DNA of 64,000 bases from Pedobacter sp. Leaf250 (GTDB lineage: Bacteria; Bacteroidota; Bacteroidia; Sphingobacteriales; Sphingobacteriaceae): assembly GCF_920984735.1 (NCBI RefSeq), contig NZ_CAKLBU010000009.1, positions 168,612 to 232,611 of the forward strand, written 5' to 3'. Below, one piece after another: positions 55,181-63,679 of the stretch; the first letter of the stretch is position 1, and each line of letters opens with the position of its first letter. A program made the position numbers and the translations under genes. The notes under the pieces were generated by a model. The model made no database searches. It worked only from the letters and a program-made list of their open reading frames with translations, and had not been told where the DNA came from.

Positions 55181-55276
55181 CTGAATAAAATTTTCATGTA
55201 TCAATATTATAACCACATATAGCGCTATATGTGGTTATTTTTTATCTTTACCATCAAATAACAACTTATTAAACTC

Positions 55277-57250
55277 ATGAAAATTAGTAAATTAATCACT
55301 TTAAGTGTTGTTTGTTGTGCTTTGGTTATTTCGGCAAATGCCCAGCAAACCACTTCCACCACAAATTATAATCCCGCTGAAGCATTCGGACCTTTGTTTT
55401 ACACTCAAAATGGAAACGAATTCCGTTCGGCACAGGGAATTCCGGGACCGAAGTATTGGCAAAATCGTGTTGATTATAATATTACCGCCAATTTAGACGA
55501 AACTAAAAGTTTGGTTACCGGATCGGTTACCATTACTTATAAAAATAACAGTCCAGATAAATTACCTTATTTATGGTTGCAATTGGATCAAAATACATTT
55601 AAAGAAGATTCTCGTGGAAAGCAAATCACACCATCGCGTAGCCGTTACGGTGCACAGGGAGAAAAGTTTGAAGCGGGTTACAAAATTCAGAATGTAAGTG
55701 TATCACAAAAGTCTGCAGCAGTAAAATTTACATCAATTGTAGAAGATACGCGTATGCAAATTCGTTTAGATCAGCCGATGGCTGCCAATGGCGATGTGGT
55801 AACCATTAAAATTGATTACTCTTACATTGTTCCGAAAGAAGGTTCGGATAGAACAGGCCATTTAACTACTAAGAATGGTGAAATTTATGCCATTGCTCAA
55901 TGGTTTCCGCGTATGTGCGTTTACGATGATGTAATTGGCTGGAACACATTACCTTATTGGGGTGGAGGTGAGTTTTATTGCGAATATGGTGATATCACGA
56001 TGGCTTTAACGGCTCCTGCAAGTCATATTCTTATGGCATCTGGAGAGTTATTAAACCCTCAGGAAGTGTTTACTGCCGAACAATTAAAAAGATGGAATGC
56101 AGCTAAAAACAGCGATGCAACAGTTCACATTCGTTCAGAAGCAGAAGTAACTGATCCAAAATCTCGTCCGGCAAAAGATAAATTAACCTGGAGGTATAAA
56201 ATTTTAAATGCCCGTGATGCGGCCTGGGCTTCATCAAAAGCATTTGTTTTGGATGCTGCCCGCTACAATTTGCCAAGTGGTAAAAAAGGTTTAGCCGTTT
56301 CGGCCCAGCCTGTAGAAAGCAATGGTGTAGATGGTTACGGACGTGGAGTAGAATATGTAAAATCAACCATCGAACATTATTCTAAACAATGGTTCGAATA
56401 TCCATATCCAATGGCTGTAAATATTGCTACAAACATTGGTGGTATGGAATATCCAGGCATAGTTTTCTGTGGTTGGAAAGCTAAAAAAGGGAGTGCCTGG
56501 GGCGTTATCGATCATGAATTCGGACATACCTGGTTTCCTATGATTGTAGGCTCAAACGAGCGCAAGTATGGCTGGATGGATGAAGGTTTTAATACTTTCA
56601 TTAATGGTATTTCTGCCAAAAATTTTAATAAAGGTGAATATGCCGGCCGTGCTACTAACATGAATTTTGTCGGAAAATCGTATATTGGAAACCCAAAATT
56701 TGAAAACATTATGCAAATGCCTGATGGAATGATGGAGGCAAATATCGGTATCAATTTATATTCAAAACCAGGTTGGGGACTAGATATTTTGAGAAACGAA
56801 ATTTTGGGAGAAGATCGTTTTGATTATGCGTTTCGACAATACATTAAAAACTGGGCATACAAACACCCAACACCTTTTGATTTCTTCCGTTCGATGGAAA
56901 ATGCCGCAGGTGAGGATTTAGCTTGGTTTTGGAGAAGTTGGTTCTTAAATAGCTGGAAAATGGATCAAGGACTTGGTAATGTTGAAGCCGTTAAACAAGA
57001 TGATAAATTAGTAGGCTACACCATCAGGGTAAACAATTTGGAGAAAATGCCAATGCCAATCATTCTTCAGGTGGAAACTAAAAGTGGTAAAAAAGATATC
57101 ATTAAAGTTCCGGTTGATGTATGGATGAAAAATGCATCATGGTTAGTGCGATACCCAACAACTGAAGAAGTTGTTTCTGTTACGCTAGATCCGAACAAGG
57201 TTTTGCCAGATTCAAATCCGGATAATAATACCTGGTCTGCAGGAAAATAA
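55277..57250 (+). CDS. M1 family zinc aminopeptidase, exported
   Basis: A 657-residue metallopeptidase with a signal peptide ([23 protein letters not shown]). The M1 exopeptidase motif appears as GGMEYPG. Zinc ligands are His413 and His417 in HEFGHTWFP, with catalytic Glu414, and Glu436 in WMDEGFNTF with the expected 18-residue spacing. A C-terminal beta domain follows. It would trim N-terminal residues from peptides in the periplasm or outside. A terminator follows. Confidence 0.94.
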   Translation: MKISKLITLSVVCCALVISANAQQTTSTTNYNPAEAFGPLFYTQNGNEFRSAQGIPGPKYWQNRVDYNITANLDETKSLVTGSVTITYKNNSPDKLPYLWLQLDQNTFKEDSRGKQITPSRSRYGAQGEKFEAGYKIQNVSVSQKSAAVKFTSIVEDTRMQIRLDQPMAANGDVVTIKIDYSYIVPKEGSDRTGHLTTKNGEIYAIAQWFPRMCVYDDVIGWNTLPYWGGGEFYCEYGDITMALTAPASHILMASGELLNPQEVFTAEQLKRWNAAKNSDATVHIRSEAEVTDPKSRPAKDKLTWRYKILNARDAAWASSKAFVLDAARYNLPSGKKGLAVSAQPVESNGVDGYGRGVEYVKSTIEHYSKQWFEYPYPMAVNIATNIGGMEYPGIVFCGWKAKKGSAWGVIDHEFGHTWFPMIVGSNERKYGWMDEGFNTFINGISAKNFNKGEYAGRATNMNFVGKSYIGNPKFENIMQMPDGMMEANIGINLYSKPGWGLDILRNEILGEDRFDYAFRQYIKNWAYKHPTPFDFFRSMENAAGEDLAWFWRSWFLNSWKMDQGLGNVEAVKQDDKLVGYTIRVNNLEKMPMPIILQVETKSGKKDIIKVPVDVWMKNASWLVRYPTTEEVVSVTLDPNKVLPDSNPDNNTWSAGK

Positions 57251-57265
57251 ACATAAATTTTTGAA

Positions 57266-57300
57266 GCCCTTAAACGTAAGTTTAAGGGTTTTTATTTTTT
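57266..57300 (+). terminator. Terminator after the M1 gene
   Basis: Ten-base arms (57266-57275 and 57280-57289, one G-T) with a GTAA-type loop, followed by a T-rich run. Confidence 0.85.
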
Positions 57301-57310
57301 CTGTAAAGTG

Positions 57311-57613
57311 ATGGATGAAAAAGAAAACGTATATCAAGTCTATAATAAAATAGCCTATTGGTTTGCTGATAATCGTCCAAAAAATCTAATCGAAAAATCT
57401 TATTTTGATAAATTAAAGCAGCTTATTCCAACTGGAGAGAACGGTGAATCATGGGGAATGAACGGTGGAGAAAATCTCTTTCACGCTTCGCTGGATACTG
57501 AAGAGTATTTAATACTATTTAAAAATTACAGCTTCAAAATCTTAAGTCACACCGTTAACGATCCATTTTGTGGTGGAGCCACGGTTTGGCTTGCACAATT
57601 TAAGCCTCAATAA
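57311..57613 (+). pseudogene. SAM-dependent methyltransferase lacking its catalytic core (in-frame deletion)
   Basis: The 100-residue frame joins two ends of a class I methyltransferase. Residues 1-40 (VYQVYNKIAYWFADNRPKN, LIEKSYFDKLKQLIP) match the helical N-terminus. Residues 43-100 (GESWGMNGGENLFHASL, DTEEYLILFKNYSFKIL, DPFCGGATVWLAQF) match the C-terminus. The intervening Rossmann core with the SAM-binding glycine loop, normally about 100 residues or more, is absent. The join near codon 41-43 (ACTGGAGA) could be a short repeat used for deletion. The frame stays open, so a small protein may still be made, but it cannot bind SAM in the usual way. Confidence 0.7.
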
Positions 57614-57620
57614 TTTTATT

Positions 57621-57628
57621 TAGCTTTG
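57621..57628 (+). promoter_or_regulatory. -7 box (TAGCTTTG) three bases before the VF530 gene
   Basis: Match to TAnnTTTG, with gap 57629-57631 before ATG at 57632. Confidence 0.55.
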
Positions 57629-57631
57629 TAC

Positions 57632-57856
57632 ATGGCCGATCAGCAAATAAACAATCCGCTTCACGGAATCACATTAGAAAAAATTGTAACCGATTTACAG
57701 GCGCATTATGGATGGGAGCAATTGGGTTCTCTTATCAGGATTGATTGTTTTAACAAAAATCAGAGTGTAAAATCGAGCTTGAATTTTTTACGTAAAATGC
57801 CTTGGGCCCGTAAGAAGGTAGAAGATTTGTTTTTGGATACCTTTTACAAAAAGTAA
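57632..57856 (+). CDS. VF530 family DNA-binding protein (DUF2132)
   Basis: A 74-residue protein. It matches the VF530 pattern: [26 protein letters not shown], then [25 protein letters not shown] and VEDLF. The family is a small helical DNA-binding fold known from structure; its cellular role is not established. The start at 57632 is preferred to a TTG at 57626, which lies in the promoter box. It ends two bases before the convergent deacetylase stop. Confidence 0.9.
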   Translation: MADQQINNPLHGITLEKIVTDLQAHYGWEQLGSLIRIDCFNKNQSVKSSLNFLRKMPWARKKVEDLFLDTFYKK

Positions 57857-57857
57857 T

Positions 57858-58838
57858 TTACTCAAACGACTTTTCCAGTCCTTTCCTTAAATCGAAAAGT
57901 AACCACTGCTTGTTTTTTACATCTCCTTGTTTGCTTTTTAATAATTCGATAAAATCTTTTACGCCAACTTCTTCATTACCATTGCCGTGAATAAGCACTA
58001 TGCTTCCCTCATTAGGCTGTTGCCCTTTGGCCAGCCATGCATCGCTTCCAATTGGAATCAAACCATACGTTTCAATTTTCTGCACCACACTTTTATCAGA
58101 TACTAACCCTGGGAAACGGAAAAATACAGAAGGCGTTAAGCCATTTTTTAACATCAGTTTTTCATTTTCCAAAACTTCCGTATCTAAATTTGTACCCGGT
58201 GCGAGCAGGAAATTTTCGGCCAGTGGCAAGTTGTTAACCTCGTGGTTGTAAGAATGATTTACCCAAGTAATGTCCAGCTCCTTTTTATCAACCAAACTTT
58301 TCAGCCAATTTAAATCATCCTGATGTTTCAGCATCCATTTTCCAGATACTGAAATGGCCAATGGAGCAGGCTGTTCAATTTTCTTAAATTCATCAAAAAC
58401 AGATTGAAAGATGATCCTATCCAGCGGTTTGTGTGATGGGCATAAATCTATTGTTAAAGTTATTCCCGCCTCCTTCGGAATTGCATGATCAATGCCTGCG
58501 TCTTGTAATTGCACAGCCTTGGCAGCTGCCTCTGTTAGCGATTTTACATAAGCTGTATTTTTGAAAATAACAAAAACATTCGGCCATTGTAAGCTACTTA
58601 TGGAATAATTGCTTGCCAAATCAACTTTTGTATCTAATGTTTCAGGATTTACGAGGAGCAAGTATTTTACATTATTGTTTACGAAGCTTCTGGTTGCAAT
58701 TAATTTTTCAGATGATTGTGTAGCCAGGGAATAGTTCACTTTATATCTTTTTATATCCTCAAATTGTTGTGCATAAATTTTTGAATGGATGAGCAGAACG
58801 GCCCAAAAGGAGAGGTGTAATATTTTAGATAAATGCAT
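57858..58838 (-). CDS. Exported polysaccharide deacetylase-like protein (NodB fold)
   Basis: A 326-residue protein with a signal peptide (MHLSKILHLSFWAVLLIHSKIYAQ). A NodB-like core runs from about residue 125: TLTIDLCPSHKPL in the place of the TFDDG motif, the metal-type HSYNHE near residue 197, FRFPG near 245 and IVLIHGNGNE at the end. The leading Asp pair of TFDDG is replaced by DLC, so activity is uncertain. It may act on cell-wall or capsule acetyl groups. Confidence 0.82.
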   Translation of the reverse strand: MHLSKILHLSFWAVLLIHSKIYAQQFEDIKRYKVNYSLATQSSEKLIATRSFVNNNVKYLLLVNPETLDTKVDLASNYSISSLQWPNVFVIFKNTAYVKSLTEAAAKAVQLQDAGIDHAIPKEAGITLTIDLCPSHKPLDRIIFQSVFDEFKKIEQPAPLAISVSGKWMLKHQDDLNWLKSLVDKKELDITWVNHSYNHEVNNLPLAENFLLAPGTNLDTEVLENEKLMLKNGLTPSVFFRFPGLVSDKSVVQKIETYGLIPIGSDAWLAKGQQPNEGSIVLIHGNGNEEVGVKDFIELLKSKQGDVKNKQWLLFDLRKGLEKSFE

Positions 58839-58898
58839 AAATCCTTATTTAAAATCTTTCTAATTTAGTGCAAAAAAATTATCTTTACCAATATTGCC

Positions 58899-59021
58899 AT
58901 GAATAAAGAAAAGGTAAAATTATGGTTTAAGCGTGTAGGCTTAATTGGATTTTTATTCTTCCTAATTAAAGGATTAATTTGGTTGGTGGTATTTTACTTT
59001 ATCGGAAAAAACGTTACCTAA
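58899..59021 (+). CDS. Small single-pass membrane protein
   Basis: A 40-residue open frame: a basic N-terminus (MNKEKVKLWFKRVG) and one long hydrophobic helix (LIGFLFFLIKGLIWLVVFYFIG). A TATCTTTA near-consensus box lies shortly upstream. It is divergent from the deacetylase and overlaps the 3' end of the GtrA gene by 8 bases. The function is unknown. Confidence 0.65.
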   Translation: MNKEKVKLWFKRVGLIGFLFFLIKGLIWLVVFYFIGKNVT

Positions 59022-59394
59022 AAGTAAACATCTGGTTAGCGATAAAATTCCACACAAAAACAATTCCGATGGCTATAAACTTTGCCAGATAAAAATTTGT
59101 TCCGTTTTTACGCTGATGGAATAGATAAATTATGAAGGTGTTCAATGCCAGGCCGATTAAACTAACTATAATAAATTTGCTGAATTCAGTTCCCCAATTG
59201 GTATTGGTGCTTTGGAAAGTCCAAACTCTGTTAATTAAATAATTGTTGGTTACGGCCAAGGTAAATCCAATCGCATTCGCAACGTATTTATTTACTTTAA
59301 TCTTTTCTTTAAAAAGCCAGGTAGCGCCAAAATCTATCGCCATTCCTAGCAATCCGGTTAAACCAAATTTTATAATGCGAAAAAATAAATCCAT
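59014..59394 (-). CDS. GtrA family membrane protein
   Basis: A 126-residue protein with four transmembrane helices and the GtrA signature (IKFGLTGLLGMAIDFGATWLF; ANAIGFTLAVTNNYLINRVWTF). GtrA-like proteins help move lipid-linked sugars across the inner membrane. It lies three bases after the GT39 gene, in one operon with it, which supports a role in supplying or flipping the sugar donor. Confidence 0.92.
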   Translation of the reverse strand: MDLFFRIIKFGLTGLLGMAIDFGATWLFKEKIKVNKYVANAIGFTLAVTNNYLINRVWTFQSTNTNWGTEFSKFIIVSLIGLALNTFIIYLFHQRKNGTNFYLAKFIAIGIVFVWNFIANQMFTFR

Positions 59395-59397
59395 TTT

Positions 59398-61038
59398 TTA
59401 ATGTAGCCTCACTAAATAAAAATGCTCCAAAACTGTTGGTCTGCTATCTGCATTGATGAATTTTGGAGTGAGCTTGGTAATGTGATAATACTCAAATCCC
59501 TCTAATACTTCAGCATTATAATCTCTTTTTACTTGTGCCAATTCATCATCATGTACGTACAAAATATTGTTTTCTTGTTTATTCAGCTTTTTTAAATCTT
59601 CATAGTTCCATAGGTATTCTACATCGCCATTGGCGTAAAAATCTAATGAATAAGCATCAGGATACATCAAAACTTTAACCTTGGCTTTTGGATGATTTTC
59701 CTTTAACCACAAACCAGCTTCCATACCCGATTCATATTTTAAAACAGCAGTATAAAAAAATACACATAGAAATAACCCCAAACTGTAGGAAATAAATATG
59801 CTCCTGCCTACAATTGAAAAAGTAGATGGTTTCTTAAAAAGAAGCAATGCGATGATTGGTGATATTACGACAAGAATTATCGCAATTACATAACCATTAA
59901 ACTCGAAGAAATAGGCTATTACTCCAAGTAAAATGGCTACCAGAAGAGATACGGCTGTTTGAATTATAAAGAAAATTTTCGAAGTTTTCTCGTTCAGCCT
60001 CTGAAGATAAACCGCCGTTATAATCGCAAATTGCGGTAAAATAATCAAGATGTAATGAGGCAGCTGAAATTTTGAAAAAGAAAATAGCAAGAAGGTTATA
60101 GCTGCACTTGTCCAGATGATGATGCTTTCTTTAGGCAACGCATTTCTACTTTTCTTCTGGAATAAATTAGCAACTCCGGTATAAAACAAGAACGACCAGG
60201 GAAGAAAAGCCCAAATGGTGGTGTGTAAGAAAAATGAAAGATCTCCTTTGCCTTTTATGGGGCCGTTGTTAAAAAAGCGGCCGAATTGACTATCCCAAAA
60301 AAAGAATTTTAGTCCTGAAACTTGAGTATTGCCAAAAACTACTTTTTCGGGATGTAAATCGAACTGACTGTAAAGTGCATAAAGTTCGGGTGTAATAAAA
60401 ATGAGAATTAACAATATTGCTGTCCACCATTTTATTTTTATCAGCTCTTTAAATTGTTTGGTGATTAACCAGTAAATAATGAAGCCACCGAAAACAGGAA
60501 TGAGTACAAAAATTCCTTTCACCATGATGGCACAGGCTGCAAAAAAAGATCCAGCTATGATGTGCCATAAGCTTTTTTGATGCGCTTTGTAATAATGATA
60601 TATGGCTGCAAGGGTAAAGGCTGTAATGTAAATTTCTGCCCGAACATCGAAAGTGGATATCAAAATGTGCAGGGCACTAAGGAAAATCAAAGCACTAATA
60701 AGCCCGGTTTTTTTATCGTAAATGTTTTTTGCTAAAAGATAAGTGTACCAGGCGCCAACCAGGCCGAATAAAAAAGATGGAAATTTATAGGCAAATGAAG
60801 AAACTCCGAATATTTTAAATGAGATGGCGGCCAGCCAAAACGGTAAATGTGGCTTATCAAGCCAATCGGCGCCACGTACATTCAGGTTAAGCCAATCGTT
60901 ATGCAGCGCCATGTTTTTAGCAATCGATGCATAAAGTGCGCCATCTGGTTCCATTATACCACCAAATAGCGCTGTTGCACTAAACATAACTAACACGAAA
61001 ATCAAAAATAGGTATCGCCTAAATTCCGTTTTGCTCAT
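59398..61038 (-). CDS. GT39/ArnT-like glycosyltransferase (PMT_2 family)
   Basis: A 546-residue integral membrane transferase with about 12 hydrophobic segments. The first periplasmic loop has the PMT-type motif GIMEPDGALYASIAKNMA, followed by ADWLDKPHLPFWLAAI, where acidic and Lys-Pro residues are catalytic in relatives. It uses a polyprenyl-phosphate sugar donor to modify lipid A or proteins. The co-transcribed GtrA gene agrees with this. Confidence 0.92.
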   Translation of the reverse strand: MSKTEFRRYLFLIFVLVMFSATALFGGIMEPDGALYASIAKNMALHNDWLNLNVRGADWLDKPHLPFWLAAISFKIFGVSSFAYKFPSFLFGLVGAWYTYLLAKNIYDKKTGLISALIFLSALHILISTFDVRAEIYITAFTLAAIYHYYKAHQKSLWHIIAGSFFAACAIMVKGIFVLIPVFGGFIIYWLITKQFKELIKIKWWTAILLILIFITPELYALYSQFDLHPEKVVFGNTQVSGLKFFFWDSQFGRFFNNGPIKGKGDLSFFLHTTIWAFLPWSFLFYTGVANLFQKKSRNALPKESIIIWTSAAITFLLFSFSKFQLPHYILIILPQFAIITAVYLQRLNEKTSKIFFIIQTAVSLLVAILLGVIAYFFEFNGYVIAIILVVISPIIALLLFKKPSTFSIVGRSIFISYSLGLFLCVFFYTAVLKYESGMEAGLWLKENHPKAKVKVLMYPDAYSLDFYANGDVEYLWNYEDLKKLNKQENNILYVHDDELAQVKRDYNAEVLEGFEYYHITKLTPKFINADSRPTVLEHFYLVRLH

Positions 61039-61178
61039 TTGAAAATTTTACGATTTGACTATGAAGAACGTTAATCGTTTAATGAGCGCAATTTAATTTA
61101 TTAAAAAGGTTTATAATGATAGATTATGTTAAATGATTGTCTGTTTTCGTAATAAATTTGATGTAAAAAGCTTATTGC

Positions 61179-61186
61179 TATCTTTG
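61179..61186 (+). promoter_or_regulatory. Promoter of pdxJ, TTG-N18-TATCTTTG, four bases from ATG
   Basis: TTG at 61158-61160 and TATCTTTG at 61179-61186 have consensus spacing. The gap to the pdxJ ATG is 61187-61190, which puts the transcription start at or beside the start codon. Confidence 0.65.
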
Positions 61187-61190
61187 CAAC

Positions 61191-61907
61191 ATGACAAAGT
61201 TATCGGTAAATATCAACAAAATTGCCACATTGAGGAATAGTCGTGGAGGTAATAACCCTGATTTGGTTAAGGTTGCCTTGGATTGTGAGCGATTTGGAGC
61301 GCAAGGAATAACGGTGCATCCACGTCCTGATGAACGCCACATCCGCTATCAAGATGTATACGATTTAAAAACCGCCATTTCCACAGAGTTTAATATAGAA
61401 GGAAATTGCAAGGAAGATAAATTTGTCGATTTGGTTTTAGCCAACAAGCCTGAACAGGTTACTTTAGTTCCAGATGCTGAAGGCCAAATTACTTCAAACC
61501 ATGGCTGGGATACCATCAAACATAAAGATTATCTCAAAGAAATGGTCGCTGTTTTTCAAAAAGAAGGAATCCGCGTTTCCATTTTTGTCGATCCGATTGT
61601 AGAAATGGTTGAAGGTGCGGCTGAAACTGGAACAGATAGAATAGAATTATATACCGAGGCATACGCACATAATTATTTTGCAGATCGAGAAAAAGCAATA
61701 GTGAATTATATTGCTGCGGCACATCATGCGAACAAACTTGGATTGGGTATTAACGCTGGTCACGATTTAGATTTGCACAATCTTCATTATTTTGCTCAAA
61801 GTATTCCAGGTTTACTCGAGGTTTCAATCGGACATGCTTTGATCAGTGATGCGCTTTACTTAGGCTTAGAAATCACCATACAAAAATATTTACAGCAACT
61901 TTCGTGA
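61191..61907 (+). CDS. pdxJ: Pyridoxine 5'-phosphate synthase
   Basis: A 238-residue TIM-barrel enzyme making pyridoxine 5'-phosphate from 1-deoxyxylulose 5-phosphate and 3-amino-2-oxopropyl phosphate. It has [50 protein letters not shown] and [15 protein letters not shown]. Such a gene indicates the DXP-dependent vitamin B6 route. It appears to be monocistronic. Confidence 0.97.
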   Translation: MTKLSVNINKIATLRNSRGGNNPDLVKVALDCERFGAQGITVHPRPDERHIRYQDVYDLKTAISTEFNIEGNCKEDKFVDLVLANKPEQVTLVPDAEGQITSNHGWDTIKHKDYLKEMVAVFQKEGIRVSIFVDPIVEMVEGAAETGTDRIELYTEAYAHNYFADREKAIVNYIAAAHHANKLGLGINAGHDLDLHNLHYFAQSIPGLLEVSIGHALISDALYLGLEITIQKYLQQLS

Positions 61908-61914
61908 GTTTAGA

Positions 61915-62001
61915 GATGAAAGTATAAAGTTGAAAACCGATCGTTGACAATATACTTACCACTAAAACTTTCTACTTTAAACTTTTCACTTTAAACTTAA
62001 C
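61915..62001. repeat. ACTTT/CTTT microrepeats before the DMT gene
   Basis: AACTTTCTACTTTAAAC and TTTTCACTTTAAACTT abut the ATG at 62002. They resemble the repeats before pth and, in reverse orientation, before rplY. Confidence 0.4.
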
Positions 62002-62895
62002 ATGTTAAAAGGAATTCTCCTTGTTTTTTTCGGTGCCTGCAGTTTCGGTATCCTATCTACGTTCGTAAAACTGGCTTATCATGATGGTTATACTTTAGGT
62101 GATGTTACAGGTGCGCAAGCATTTTTTGGGGCGGTAATTCTTTGGGTTTTATTTTTCTTTCAAAGCAGGACTAAAAAATATAATGCCACGGAAATTAAAT
62201 TAATTACCCCTTGGTGGAAAATGGTTTTAGCCGGAACTTGTACGGGTTTAGTTTCTGTATTTTATTATCAATGCGTAAAGCTTGTACCCAATTCGGTTGC
62301 TATTATTCTGTTAATGCAATTTATCTGGATAAGCATTTTGCTGGAGTTTATCATCTACAAAAAGAAACCAACAGGACTACAGTTTTTGGTGATTTTATTG
62401 GTTTTGGGTGGGACAGTTTTAGCTAGTGGGATGGTCGAAACTTCCATCTCTAGTTTAAATTTAAAAGGTATTGGCTTTGGTTTATTAGCGGCTGTTTCTT
62501 ACGCTGGCTTTTTAATGTTGAGTGGTAGAATTGGAAATGAATACCCTGCCTTAAAGAAAAGTGCATTAATGATTACTGGGGCATGCATTTTAATTTTCAT
62601 TCTTTTCCCGCCTTTATTTTTATTTAACGGAGCCTTAAGCGGCAGTTTACTAAAATGGGGTTTAATTATTTCCGTTTTTGGAACAGTTATTCCACCATTG
62701 TTTTATGCAGAAGGAGTACCTCGTATTGGTACAGCGTTGAGTTCGATTTTAAGTGCTGCTGAATTGCCTGTTGCCGTAATGATGGCTGGATTTGTACTGC
62801 AGGAGCAGGTTTCGTTTTTAAGATGGGTTGGTGTTTGTGTGATTCTATCAGCAATGGTGTTGCCAAACTTGAAGTATTTAAAACGGACTAGATAA
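62002..62895 (+). CDS. DMT superfamily (EamA) transporter
   Basis: A 297-residue protein with ten transmembrane helices in two EamA modules (LLVFFGACSFGILSTFVKLAY near the start; GIGFGLLAAVSYAGFLMLSGRIG near residue 155). The end is EQVSFLRWVGVCVILSAMVLPN. Members export small metabolites or amino acids; the substrate cannot be told. The gene is not linked to a regulator. Confidence 0.92.
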   Translation: MLKGILLVFFGACSFGILSTFVKLAYHDGYTLGDVTGAQAFFGAVILWVLFFFQSRTKKYNATEIKLITPWWKMVLAGTCTGLVSVFYYQCVKLVPNSVAIILLMQFIWISILLEFIIYKKKPTGLQFLVILLVLGGTVLASGMVETSISSLNLKGIGFGLLAAVSYAGFLMLSGRIGNEYPALKKSALMITGACILIFILFPPLFLFNGALSGSLLKWGLIISVFGTVIPPLFYAEGVPRIGTALSSILSAAELPVAVMMAGFVLQEQVSFLRWVGVCVILSAMVLPNLKYLKRTR

Positions 62896-62927
62896 TTAGT
62901 GGCAAAGCGCTTTATGTTTTTTTTTAC

Positions 62928-63085
62928 CACAAAGCACACTAAGACAAAGCACAGATAACACTGAGTTTGGATGTTAGTCTTTGTGTTCTCTGTGAAACCT
63001 CCGTTTCTTCTGTAGTAAAATAAATTAGCTTAACCTTCTTTTTCTTTGCGAAAAACCTAGCGCCCTTTGCGGTTAACCTAAAAAT
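62928..63085. repeat. Inverted and decayed intergenic repeats
   Basis: ACCACAAAGCACACTAAGAC (near 62928-62947) pairs roughly with TCTTTGTGTTCTCTGTG (about 62977-62993). A separate CTTTGCGAAAAACCTAGCG / CCCTTTGCGGTTAACC pair lies at 63045-63079. No gene is seen in this gap. Confidence 0.45.
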
Positions 63086-63115
63086 AAATACCTTTAAAAA
63101 GCAAATACCATAAAA

Positions 63116-63679
63116 ATGAAAAAACACATTCTTTATATTTTATCTTTCTTAATCATCGGCTTCGCCGGATGTAAAACCAAGACCACCATTAACCAGGATG
63201 AAGCTGGAGAAGTCATTACTGATTATTTAAAAGCTAATCCAGAATATAAAACTACACGTTTCAACTTTGGAGAAATAAAATTTAACAGCACCAACGACAT
63301 GTTCGAACTGGGTAAATACAAATCTTTGGCGAGTAAAGGGTTGGTTACTTTAAGTTTAAAAGAAGCCAAAAAGAAATTTCTTTCAAAGGATAGCAGCTTC
63401 GTTTATCAAATCACATTAACGGATAAGGCTAGTCCGTTAGTTTTAAAACAAGATGGTGATAAAGCAACAGTAAAAGCTGTTACTTATGTACTTGCTGATG
63501 AAAAACCGGTAAATTTTGAGCAGGTAAATTCAAGCACAGCGAAGGTTACAGTTTCATTGAAAATGGTAACAACAGATTTTGAGCCATTCGATAAGGAGGC
63601 CAATAAAAACAGTAATTTCATTACCAAAACTTACAAATTAAAGTTGAGTAAGGATGAAGGCTGGAAGGTGCAGAGGTAG
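63116..63679 (+). CDS. Lipoprotein of unknown function
   Basis: A 187-residue protein with a lipoprotein signal (MKKHILYILSFLIIGFAGC, Cys19). The mature part is a mix of helix and strand with no domain I recognise (EAGEVITDYLKANPEYKTTRFNFGE, then YKLKLSKDEGWKVQ at the end). It is the last gene in the window. Confidence 0.8.
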   Translation: MKKHILYILSFLIIGFAGCKTKTTINQDEAGEVITDYLKANPEYKTTRFNFGEIKFNSTNDMFELGKYKSLASKGLVTLSLKEAKKKFLSKDSSFVYQITLTDKASPLVLKQDGDKATVKAVTYVLADEKPVNFEQVNSSTAKVTVSLKMVTTDFEPFDKEANKNSNFITKTYKLKLSKDEGWKVQR

